Shown: one piece after another, positions 54,384 to 62,161 of the stretch
Numbering within the stretch: position 1 is the stretch's first letter
Layout: each line of letters starts with the position of its first letter
Source of the DNA: Tritrichomonas musculus
Taxonomy: Eukaryota > Parabasalia > Tritrichomonadida > Tritrichomonadidae
DNA length: 64,000 bases
Direction of reading: 5' to 3'
Assembly: GCA_039105265.1 (NCBI GenBank)
Contig: JAPFFF010000011.1
Location: 1,116,001-1,180,000, forward strand
The notes under the pieces: generated by a model
The model's database searches: none
What the model was told of the DNA's origin: nothing
Seen by the model: the letters and a program-made list of their open reading frames with translations, nothing else
Translations under genes and position numbers: made by a program

Positions 54384-55250
54384 TTATTCAAAATAGTACT
54401 TATTAGCAGAAATATTCATTACGAACTTCTCATGTGGTTCTTTATGTTGTAGGTACTCAGCTACTGTCTGTTTAGTATTTAATGAGTTATTTGTTTGTTG
54501 CAACAAGCTCGTAAAATCTTCCTCACTATATCCTGTATAACATATTATATCTGTTGCTAACCTTTTAGCATTCATATGAACAAATCGAATAGTTTGGATA
54601 GCCATGATACATGTTAAATTATAGTGTCTTGTCTTGGTTAACAACTTGATAAATTCACTATTACCATTCTTTAATAAATCACTACCTGCACAATCATCTA
54701 GTATCAATAATGTGTTATATGGATATGATGATGTTTCATACTTGACTAACTTATTGGCTATATATATTATTTTATCATTGAGCTCATTTAAATGATGCTT
54801 CTCAATGAGCCTCCTCATTTCGTCATTGGTCTCTTTCATTCGAGATAATACATATTTGACAATGGCATAATACTTTATCTTTCTTCGAAGATGTCTTTTA
54901 AGATAACTCATTAATTCTCTTTCCTTTACATAATCGATTCTTGATCGTATCTGTTTATTAAGTGTTTCAGCTGTTTTATCCATTTTACCAGAGCTTGAGC
55001 AAAATATTATCTTTTGGTAGTATGGATGTTTAAACAACCTCTCTGTTATCATAATATGTCTCCATATCCAAAAACTTTTACCAGCACCTGGTTTACCAAT
55101 TAAAAAGTATATACCATTTGTGCTAAAAGGATAATCAGGTGATAATGGTTTAATCAAAGCACCATCTATCTCTTTCATGTTCTTCTGTAAGGTCTCTTTA
55201 ATCAATGTTTCTACTTTATTTATTAGTTCTGCATTTGGGGGTTCATCCAT
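54384..55250 (-). CDS. FtsK/HerA-type DNA-packaging ATPase, element C
   Basis: 288 aa. Walker A FLIGKPGAGKSFW (about residues 50-62), Walker B LLILDDCAG (about 180-188), and a downstream KTRHYNLTCIMAIQT segment typical of A32-like packaging ATPases (sensor region with Gln/Thr). Family knowledge: such ATPases pump the genome into the capsid in Polintons, poxviruses and PRD1-like phages. The length suits the family. The start lies 10 bp downstream of the integrase stop. Confidence 0.92.
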   Translation of the reverse strand: MDEPPNAELINKVETLIKETLQKNMKEIDGALIKPLSPDYPFSTNGIYFLIGKPGAGKSFWIWRHIMITERLFKHPYYQKIIFCSSSGKMDKTAETLNKQIRSRIDYVKERELMSYLKRHLRRKIKYYAIVKYVLSRMKETNDEMRRLIEKHHLNELNDKIIYIANKLVKYETSSYPYNTLLILDDCAGSDLLKNGNSEFIKLLTKTRHYNLTCIMAIQTIRFVHMNAKRLATDIICYTGYSEEDFTSLLQQTNNSLNTKQTVAEYLQHKEPHEKFVMNISANKYYFE

Positions 55251-55260
55251 TTACAAATTT

Positions 55261-56415
55261 TTAAATGTATTTCATAATTTTATCTGGTATTGGTTTGCCC
55301 TCAACCTTTTGACCTGCTTTAATTTGTCGTTCATAATTTTTCTTTTGTTCCAACCAATATTGTCTTTCTGCTGTACCAAGTACTAATGGATTACCTCTCC
55401 TTACATCTCTAATAGTTTGTCTAGCAAAGGCATCATCACCTTCGACTCCTTCCCATTTTAAATCATACTTACCAGTATCTTCATCAAAGTTATATATTTT
55501 TTCAATAATACCTTCTTTACCTTCATTTAGTCTTTCAGCTACTTTAATCCTTTTGTCTCTTGTCCTTAACAACCTATATCCAGGGAATGAACTAGTTGAA
55601 CCATCTTTGGACTTGACCACAAACTGGTTACCTTTTTGCGAGTCAACTATATAAGACTCATTAGACAAATTACTTCTTCTTTTACCAAATGGTTCTTTTT
55701 CGAGTACTAACCTGACCTTCTCACCTGGATTAAAATGGTATGGATTAATGCGTGTATTCTTTTGTATGTGCTTTATTTCATCCTCTGGAGTAATATCGTT
55801 AGGTGCTTTATTATCTAAAGACCTATGAGGAGAGTTGTTATATATGTTGACCAAATCATGCATCTCTTTTGGTTGAATAAACCTATTTTCACCAATAGCA
55901 TCTCTTATGGTTCTCATAAACCTATTAATAATGCCAAGTACATTATGGTTATTCTCAGTTGTTGTTCGATATTTTATGTTCTTCTCTCTCATGAAGTCTA
56001 AGACTGTTGATGATAAATATGCTGCATCCTCATCACTTGTTATCGAATATACATGAGGTACATCATTAACAAATTTATGAAGTGCTGTTAATACTTCTCT
56101 TGCTCCTTTACCATTCATAGGATATGCATATGCTTTTCTGGTGTTGATATTGATGAACATTAGATAATTCAACCCACCTGCCTCTTTATTATTAATGAAG
56201 GTATCCATTTGATAACCATGAGGATGTTTGGATACAATAGGTATATATTGTGCTTTAGGTACTCTCTTATCATGTACTACTTTTTCATCAAAGTATTTCT
56301 TTGCTTCGTCTTCATTTAGATTCTCTTGTTTTGCCATGCTAAGGTATTTGTCCAAGGTCTTCCATTTAGCTTTGTTGTATAATTTTTCATATGGGCTTGG
56401 TTCTTCTTTACTCAT
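55261..56415 (-). CDS. Maverick integrase, element C
   Basis: 384 aa. Core: Asp71 in YQMDTF, INTRKAYAYP, Asp128 in TSDEDAAY, then 35 residues on the helix LGIINRFMRTIRDAIG, which has Asn164 where the catalytic Glu is expected. YNNSPHRSLDN follows, then a chromodomain-like C-terminus (KYDLKWEGVEGDDA). Spacing is the classical D,D35E spacing, so the Asn is striking; this copy may be inactive unless another acid takes over. It lies 6 bp from the minor capsid gene and 10 bp from the ATPase gene. Confidence 0.92.
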   Translation of the reverse strand: MSKEEPSPYEKLYNKAKWKTLDKYLSMAKQENLNEDEAKKYFDEKVVHDKRVPKAQYIPIVSKHPHGYQMDTFINNKEAGGLNYLMFININTRKAYAYPMNGKGAREVLTALHKFVNDVPHVYSITSDEDAAYLSSTVLDFMREKNIKYRTTTENNHNVLGIINRFMRTIRDAIGENRFIQPKEMHDLVNIYNNSPHRSLDNKAPNDITPEDEIKHIQKNTRINPYHFNPGEKVRLVLEKEPFGKRRSNLSNESYIVDSQKGNQFVVKSKDGSTSSFPGYRLLRTRDKRIKVAERLNEGKEGIIEKIYNFDEDTGKYDLKWEGVEGDDAFARQTIRDVRRGNPLVLGTAERQYWLEQKKNYERQIKAGQKVEGKPIPDKIMKYI

Positions 56416-56421
56416 TTATTT

Positions 56422-57423
56422 TTAAATAAACATCTTATCGTATTGAAGGAATTGCATTTCGATTACAAATGAATCATTTGGAGGTAGTTTTGTTGGACAA
56501 TTATAATGGGCATCACTATAGAAGTCTATCCAAAACCTTTGGTCCATTGAGTTTAACTTGAAGTACTTAATCGGACTATATTCAACATCACTATCTCCAA
56601 TATAGTTATGTAATGCTTGTTCACCTATCGATGAATATATTTTGCATGATTGTCTGTCCCATATATTATCAAATATTAATGTCTTACTCCATGTTTGATA
56701 TTTTTCTGGTTTATTTTGAAATATGCCATTACCTATATTAAACACATCTGCAAAGTCATCATTCCAGGATTTAAGTTGGAAAAAGTTCATATATGGTGCA
56801 GTATACTCCCAATCTCGTTCATTCTTACTATTGGTATAGTAGTATTTATGGTTCTCTGCTTTATTTCTTTCTGTATAAATGATTTCATGAAAACCATTTT
56901 TATCATAGTATCCATCGGTTTGTATATCTCTATCCTGTATATCATCATCATTTTGAACAAATTTGTCTAATGTTGAAGTTTTAATGTATGACTTGAATGC
57001 ACGATTAACTTCATCAAAAAATCCACGTAAATCTCCATCGACTGACACCCAATCAATGACTTTGAAGCACCCATATTCATGATTTGAACCAGTTATATAG
57101 TCTTCTTTTAGTGTTCCATCATTCCATGTTCCGCCACAAACAAACTCATATGTTTTCTTATGTATCTTATATATTTCAATCTCTACTTCCATTTTGCGTC
57201 TTCTCTTAATGATATGCGCTGAACGAACGCCAACAATAGATTCCCCTTTGTTTGCAGTTGACCATTCTGGTGGGAAATTAAACCAATACCTATTAAACTT
57301 AGCTTTATCATGTTGAGCATCCTCAAGGAAGTAGGCTGTTTCGATTGGAAGAGGTGTATTACCATCATTAACTATATTATCTCGATTAGGATATAAAGTG
57401 TTAACACTTGGTGGTAATTCCAT
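56422..57423 (-). CDS. Minor capsid (penton, single jelly-roll) protein, element C
   Basis: 333 aa. The N-terminal half has FNRYWFNFPPEWSTANKGESIVGVRSAHI, a segment typical of Maverick minor capsid proteins, and alternating strands throughout. The C-terminus KYFKLNSMDQRFWIDFYSD with FVIEMQFLQYD is the jelly-roll closing strand pair. It would form the pentameric vertices. Its start lies 24 bp downstream of the protease stop. A partial second copy begins at 63788 in element D. Confidence 0.78.
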   Translation of the reverse strand: MELPPSVNTLYPNRDNIVNDGNTPLPIETAYFLEDAQHDKAKFNRYWFNFPPEWSTANKGESIVGVRSAHIIKRRRKMEVEIEIYKIHKKTYEFVCGGTWNDGTLKEDYITGSNHEYGCFKVIDWVSVDGDLRGFFDEVNRAFKSYIKTSTLDKFVQNDDDIQDRDIQTDGYYDKNGFHEIIYTERNKAENHKYYYTNSKNERDWEYTAPYMNFFQLKSWNDDFADVFNIGNGIFQNKPEKYQTWSKTLIFDNIWDRQSCKIYSSIGEQALHNYIGDSDVEYSPIKYFKLNSMDQRFWIDFYSDAHYNCPTKLPPNDSFVIEMQFLQYDKMFI

Positions 57424-57447
57424 TTCGAGTTGAATAAAAAGTCTTTA

Positions 57448-58995
57448 TTAATATACAACACCTGTTTCTAATTCATTGTTTTGAAGTTCTCGAAGTATTC
57501 TCTTTCTAATATCTGGCATATTGCGTTGTTTAAACTTACCATCTCCTTCATGCAAAAAGGTACGACAAGATTCCATTAGAAACACTCCACAATCCTTATT
57601 ATTCCTTTGACTAGGTACATCATAATATTTTGCTTTTAACTTACCTGTTCCTGAAATATTGATCCACTTATTAAGTGTCTTTACCTCTGGTGCCATTGAC
57701 TTATTCTCAGAGTCATAGCATTCGATTATTTTCTTTGGATATCGAACAATACATAAAACCCAATGTTCTCCATCTGAGCAAATGGGGACAAATACTTTAT
57801 CGAAATGTGAAAATGACTTTTTACCTGAGATAGGACTTTTCATCAGTTCATGTATTTTTTCATTATCATTAGTCTCATATGCTATAGAAAGGAGGGTATA
57901 AAATGCAGTAGGTAAAACCAATATTTTCTTTTTATCAAACTCTGCCTCATTTTGACCAGGTTGTTTATTCAATCTCTTTCCTTTTTCATATAGAAGTTTC
58001 AAGTAGTCATCAATAACATCTTCGTCTATATTTTCATCATTGACTAAACTCCTCCAATCATGAATCCTATTATGTCCTTGGTCTACTGTATACTCTCCTG
58101 CCTTCTGTGGTGTCATACGGGGTTGTCTTGGAGGAGGACTAGTACCTCGAGAGGTATGTGATGATGGAAACTGTGGAGGTGGTGATGAAGGAGGAGGAGG
58201 AGGTGGAGGTGGTGGAGGTGAAGGTGAACGAGGTCGTTTTGAGTTTTTCTTATGTTGTTTTGATTTTTTCTTAGGTCTATCATCCTCGTCTAAATTTGTA
58301 CTACTTTGAAGTAAACGTTGAATTCTGTTTTGATTTAGATCCCTTGTTGGTGGCTCAACATTTGTGGGTCGGTTCCTACCGATTTTCCTAAGGTTAAGAT
58401 TATAATCATTTCGATTTAAAGTTGGAGGTCTGGGTAATGGAGCTAATTCTGGTATATCATCTGTTTGAATACCTCTAGTTTTATATTCTTTCTTATCACT
58501 TTTCAATGTTCTTTCTTTCATCTGCTCTCTCAGTTCTCTAGCTGCTTGTTTTTCCTCCTCAGTCTTCATTCGAGATATCCTTATGTTGATAATATCATAA
58601 TGTAATTTTATCTCTGTTAATATACCTTGATCTGATTCTTGGAGAGTATATTGATATGGCTTTAATACTGTTATGTAATGCCCATGTTCATCTTTATCAT
58701 CTTGATTTTTCTTAATCGCAAACACACAACCTGTAAATTTTGCTCTTGGTTTCTCTCTCTTGAGTCTATTAGCAAATTCAAGTACGTCTTTAAAAGCTAT
58801 ACTAGTATTTAAATATGTCTCATATAATTTTTGTAGATTTATTTGATTATTAGAGAACTTCCATATAGTTTGACCCAAACCTCTTGTTAATCTTGCAACA
58901 TCTCTATCAACTAGTTTAGGTCGAAATTTAATAGTACCTTGTAATAGTTGTATTTTATTATTAGGTTTTGTTTGTGTACCTACATCACTTGTCAT
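57448..58995 (-). CDS. Adenovirus/Ulp1-type (C48-like) maturation cysteine protease, element C
   Basis: 515 aa. The N-terminal 200 residues are a separate helical domain; a Pro-rich linker (about 235-285) includes a run of ten prolines. The catalytic domain is C-terminal: His in DGEHWVLCI (about 411), Asp in IECYDSE (about 425), Gln and Cys in SQRNNKDCGVFL (about 462-468), the order His-Asp-Gln-Cys of Ulp1/adenain proteases. Expected to cut capsid precursors. The D copy (62162-63763) has a longer linker. Confidence 0.9.
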   Translation of the reverse strand: MTSDVGTQTKPNNKIQLLQGTIKFRPKLVDRDVARLTRGLGQTIWKFSNNQINLQKLYETYLNTSIAFKDVLEFANRLKREKPRAKFTGCVFAIKKNQDDKDEHGHYITVLKPYQYTLQESDQGILTEIKLHYDIINIRISRMKTEEEKQAARELREQMKERTLKSDKKEYKTRGIQTDDIPELAPLPRPPTLNRNDYNLNLRKIGRNRPTNVEPPTRDLNQNRIQRLLQSSTNLDEDDRPKKKSKQHKKNSKRPRSPSPPPPPPPPPPSSPPPQFPSSHTSRGTSPPPRQPRMTPQKAGEYTVDQGHNRIHDWRSLVNDENIDEDVIDDYLKLLYEKGKRLNKQPGQNEAEFDKKKILVLPTAFYTLLSIAYETNDNEKIHELMKSPISGKKSFSHFDKVFVPICSDGEHWVLCIVRYPKKIIECYDSENKSMAPEVKTLNKWINISGTGKLKAKYYDVPSQRNNKDCGVFLMESCRTFLHEGDGKFKQRNMPDIRKRILRELQNNELETGVVY

Positions 58996-59036
58996 TTAAA
59001 AATCAAATAAAAGAAAGAAGAAGAAGATGTTGTTTA

Positions 59037-59300
59037 TTAATGAAGGTTATCAAGGCTGCTGTTGATATCATCAACGTTGACCTTCATATTTGCAAGGTCA
59101 TCAATGACAGAATCGAGTTTTAAAGATAGCAGGTTGACCCTATTAAGAACCTCATCAAGTCGTTGGTTGAGTTGATCAATTTGGAGCAACAAGTAAGTTT
59201 CAGTATGGTCTATCTTTGCTTCAAGCTTTTGCTTTTCATCCATGATTTTAGTGTTGAGCATTTCAGTGGTCAATCGTATCTTCTTATCGATATTCATCAA
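59037..59300 (-). CDS. Small coiled-coil protein, element C
   Basis: 87 aa, nearly all helix with heptads (KQKLEAKIDHTETYLLLQIDQLNQRLDEVLNRVNLLSLKLDSVIDDL). It is identical in element D (61857-62120), which supports a real gene. Similar in build, not in sequence, to the coiled-coil genes of A. Role unknown. Confidence 0.6.
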   Translation of the reverse strand: MMNIDKKIRLTTEMLNTKIMDEKQKLEAKIDHTETYLLLQIDQLNQRLDEVLNRVNLLSLKLDSVIDDLANMKVNVDDINSSLDNLH

Positions 59301-59366
59301 AGAAAAAAGTGAAATGACTAAACATTTTTCTATTGTTCATTTCATTTTTTTTTTATTTCTGTATAA

Positions 59367-59630
59367 ATGGCTTATTACATGACCATAAAAGAGCGTATGA
59401 ATATCCTCTATAAAATAGTGTCTTACCTCTATGATTATAGATGTGAGACTAATGAGGGTGTATGTGGTATTTTAATTAAAAAGATAAAAGAGTTAGCTGC
59501 TGAGTATTTCGAACCTGAAATTCTTAATGTAATTATGAAAGATGGTGATTTGGAATTTATAGACCAAATAGAACATTTTGCCTTTGAGTTCTTAGAGTAC
59601 CAAATATCTAATCTGCCCTCGCATTTATAA
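59367..59630 (+). CDS. Hypothetical helical protein near the terminus, element C
   Basis: 87 aa, helical, acidic, with two Cys in ETNEGVCGIL. The D copy (61529-61792) differs by one residue (Gly to Asp). It points toward the terminus. Its 3' end overlaps the dead tail of the HNH gene. No family recognised. Confidence 0.5.
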   Translation: MAYYMTIKERMNILYKIVSYLYDYRCETNEGVCGILIKKIKELAAEYFEPEILNVIMKDGDLEFIDQIEHFAFEFLEYQISNLPSHL

Positions 59631-59942
59631 TTTTGGGCATATCCCTGTTATAGTTACTATCAGTTGGGGTTACCCATCTTAAGTTGTTAGATGGTAGTCA
59701 GCTCTATTCCTATTGATATGGTCTACCTCTATTTTATGTTGTGGGTCATCATTAGGTATGAACTGTCTTGCTATAAGTACATGTTTCAAGTAGTAATCGC
59801 CATTTAGACATACACGTATATACCCCTTTATATGTTTTGCATCTTTGCATATAAAATGATTACTCTTACGTCTTATAGTAAAGGGGTACCTATTCAGGAT
59901 CTCATAGTCGTTAGTAAAGCCTTTGAGTGGCACAAATGACAT
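59608..59942 (-). pseudogene. NUMOD4-HNH homing-type endonuclease gene with frameshift, element C
   Basis: The first 87 codons read as a NUMOD4/HNH protein: GFTNDYEILNRYPFTIRR (the ISN-type motif), KHVLIARQFIPNDDP and VDHINRNRADYH. The frame then stops (TAA), but the next frame continues at once with NNLRWVTPTDSNYNRD, the expected remainder of the HNH motif, to a TAG. One base is missing near 59688. The same break is in element D, so it predates copying. Family knowledge: such enzymes are site-specific nucleases of selfish elements. Confidence 0.8.
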
Positions 59943-59958
59943 TTACATATAGAAAGAA

Positions 59959-60252
59959 ATAGGTACGAGATTCTCGGGGCAGGTACCTGTGCCGTTTCAT
60001 AGATGGGCGGTTGTGGGGTGGGGTACCTGTGCCGTTTCATTGATGGTAGGCGTTGAGGTGGGTGGGTGGGAATTAGGGGTGGGGCCCCTGTGCCGTTTCA
60101 TTGATGGGGAGCAGTAGTGAGAACAAGAATATTTTTTTCTTTTCTTTTCTTTTCTTTTTTCTTTTTTCTTTTCTTTTTCTTTTCTTTTATGACGAGTTCG
60201 TGTTGACGCGTGGGGTGCCAGCCCCAGCGGAAACCGACTCGTATATACTACT
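59959..60252 (-). repeat. Right terminal inverted repeat of element C
   Basis: Reverse complement of 35223-35518 with a few differences: three iterons, polypyrimidine tract (about 60128-60188) and branched palindrome to the end at 60252. Confidence 0.92.
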
Positions 60253-60311
60253 AATGGTATTTTGTTTGGCGTGTCGCAAATTTGGCGGAAGTGGCCATGG
60301 CGGTATCATTA
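60253..60311. other. Junction spacer between element C and A3
   Basis: 59 bp unlike A or C, with TTTGGCGGAA and GGCGG, ending TCATTA. It resembles the B/A2 spacer at 27885-27961 in motif content (TTCCGCC on the opposite strand). Confidence 0.45.
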
Positions 60312-60654
60312 CATCAAGACTGCATACACCAAAATCATTCTTGAGAAATATGATGACTTCAAATTTAATACCATCAAATGCGATGGTGAGAATAAGAAGT
60401 ACATCGTAGTCCAGTATGTGGGAGCTATCCTGAATAAGACCATCATCGGTGATTTGATGGTACACTCGGATATTGTTGAATTTGACCCATACTGTGACCA
60501 CTTCATAATGCTAGCCAACAGACGGCAAACCAAGTATCGCAAATATGAGATGCTCAATAGGACCAAGCGGGATTTCAAAATATGGTTCACAGACCTGTAT
60601 GGTAATGAGATAAAACCCGATGCGTTCGTGCTATCATGCTTGCTAATCTATTGA
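60262..60654 (+). pseudogene. In-frame fusion of integrase fragment and penton-like protein
   Basis: The open frame of 130 codons joins 26 codons of the A integrase (around the second catalytic Asp, ending KCDGEN) to codon 24 onward of the penton-like gene. The deletion length (849 bp) is a multiple of three and the two genes share a frame, so the fusion stays open. The first 16 codons are spacer. It is unlikely to work as integrase; the penton-like ending is whole. Confidence 0.75.
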
Positions 60655-60956
60655 CCACCGTATGGCCCATATAGGAGTTTATTTTTGGGTAAATGCATGA
60701 TGAATACTTTGATGTTTATAATATGAAACCAGGTCAATATCGCGAATTGCCATACTCAAAATATTTATCAGCTGTGTACCTTGATGTTGATAAGGTTACC
60801 AAATTATATTTCCCACGTGATTTAGTTCCACCACCAGTCGTTCATGACTATACGATTGATAAAGTCGGAGCTACATTCACAATGAATTCGTATGAAGAGG
60901 TCCCTACATACATCTGGAGATCCAAATTTGTGGCATCGGTGAATGATTATTGCATG
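60312..60956 (+). mobile_element. Element A, third copy: internally deleted remnant
   Basis: Matches A1 2707-2790 and then A1 3635-4198, with an 849-bp deletion at a shared AATAA. Both outer ends are junctions: a spacer on the left and the terminus of element D on the right. Confidence 0.9.
60693..60956 (+). pseudogene. Structural-type protein (3937 homologue), cut by element D
   Basis: The first 88 codons match the A1 gene at 3937 (MHDEYFDVYN for MQDEYLDVYN) and stop at NDYCM, where the terminus of element D begins. Confidence 0.85.
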
Positions 60957-61200
60957 AGTAGTATATACTAGTCGGTTTCCGCGGGGCACAGGCTGCCCAC
61001 GCGTCAATACGAACTAGTCAAAAAAGAAAAGAAAAGAAAAAGAAAAGAAAAATAAAAAAAAAAGAAAAAGAAAAAAAAAATATTTTTGTTCTCACTACTG
61101 CCCGCCATCTATGAAACGTCTTAAGTATCCCACCCACCCACCTCAACGCCTACCATCTATGAAACGGCACAGGTACCTGCCCCGAGAATCTCGTACCTAT
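60957..61200 (+). repeat. Terminal inverted repeat of element D
   Basis: About 244 bp. Branched palindrome with outer stem ACTAGT (60967-60972) pairing with ACTAGT (61013-61018), purine tract (about 61022-61080), and iterons at about 61108 (degenerate) and 61152. Confidence 0.9.
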
Positions 61201-61216
61201 TTCTTTCTATATGTAA

Positions 61217-61551
61217 ATGTCATTTGTGCCACTCAAAGGCTTTACTAACGACTATGAGATCCTGAATAGGTACCCCTTTACTATAAGACGTAAGAGTAAT
61301 CATTTTATATGCAAAGATGCAAAACATATAAAGGGGTATATACGTGTATGTCTAAATGGCGATTACTACTTGAAACATGTACTTATAGCAAGACAGTTCA
61401 TACCTAATGATGACCCACAACATAAAATAGAGGTAGACCATATCAATAGGAATAGAGCTGACTACCATCTAACAACTTAAGATGGGTAACCCCAACTGAT
61501 AGTAACTATAACAGGGATATGCCCAAAATTATAAATGCGAGGGCAGATTAG
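61217..61551 (+). pseudogene. NUMOD4-HNH endonuclease gene with the same frameshift, element D
   Basis: Same 87-codon frame as in C, stopping at TAA 61478-61480, with the remainder of the HNH domain (LRWVTPTDSNYN) open in the next frame to a TAG at 61549-61551. Shared damage proves that the break came before C and D separated, or that the shift is tolerated. Confidence 0.8.
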
Positions 61552-61792
61552 ATATTTGGTACTCTAAGAACTCAAAGGCAAAATGTTCTATTTGGTCTAT
61601 AAATTCCAAATCACCATCTTTCATAATTACATTAAGAATTTCAGGTTCGAAATACTCAGCAGCTAACTCTTTTATCTTTTTAATTAAAATATCACATACA
61701 CCCTCATTAGTCTCACATCTATAATCATAGAGGTAAGATACTATTTTATAGAGGATATTCATACGCTCTTTTATGGTCATGTAATAAGCCAT
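61529..61792 (-). CDS. Hypothetical helical protein near the terminus, element D
   Basis: 87 aa, identical to the C copy at 59367 except for Asp in place of Gly (GVCDIL). Overlaps the tail of the HNH pseudogene by 23 bp. Confidence 0.5.
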   Translation of the reverse strand: MAYYMTIKERMNILYKIVSYLYDYRCETNEGVCDILIKKIKELAAEYFEPEILNVIMKDGDLEFIDQIEHFAFEFLEYQISNLPSHL

Positions 61793-61856
61793 TTATACAG
61801 AAATAAAAAAAATGAAATGAACAATAGAAAAATATTTAGTCATTTCACTTTTTTCT

Positions 61857-62120
61857 TTGATGAATATCGATAAGAAGATACGATTGACCACTGAAATGCT
61901 CAACACTAAAATCATGGATGAAAAGCAAAAGCTTGAAGCAAAGATAGACCATACTGAAACTTACTTGTTGCTCCAAATTGATCAACTCAACCAACGACTT
62001 GATGAGGTTCTTAATAGGGTCAACCTGCTATCTTTAAAACTCGATTCTGTCATTGATGACCTTGCAAATATGAAGGTCAACGTTGATGATATCAACAGCA
62101 GCCTTGATAACCTTCATTAA
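61857..62120 (+). CDS. Small coiled-coil protein, element D
   Basis: 87 aa, identical to the C copy at 59037-59300; continuous heptads. It precedes the protease gene by 41 bp on the same strand. Confidence 0.6.
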   Translation: MMNIDKKIRLTTEMLNTKIMDEKQKLEAKIDHTETYLLLQIDQLNQRLDEVLNRVNLLSLKLDSVIDDLANMKVNVDDINSSLDNLH

Positions 62121-62161
62121 TAAACAACATCTTCTTCTTCTTTCTTTTATTTGATTTTTAA

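Larger units (their letters stand above)
35223..60252 (-). mobile_element. Maverick/Polinton element C, both termini present, with mariner insert
   Basis: Bounded by terminal inverted repeats that start 5'-AGTAGTATATACGAG and end in the reverse complement, matching the 5'-AG rule for Polintons. It holds integrase, polymerase, ATPase, protease, capsid, minor capsid and fibre-type genes, all with open frames apart from an HNH gene next to the right terminus. Without the mariner it is about 23.7 kb. No matching 5-6-bp target duplication flanks it (AAAAAG left, AATGGT right), so at least one flank has been rearranged since insertion. Confidence 0.9.

Noticed and set aside
35217-60258. Target-site duplication of element C
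   Set aside because: Hexamers next to the termini (AAAAAG and AATGGT) do not match, and shifting the border by one or two bases does not help.
60101-60409. 102-codon frame across the right terminus of C
   Set aside because: Runs through the polypyrimidine tract and palindrome; open by chance.
61460-61480. Programmed ribosomal frameshift in the HNH gene
   Set aside because: No slippery heptamer or downstream structure seen; a one-base loss copied with the element is simpler.
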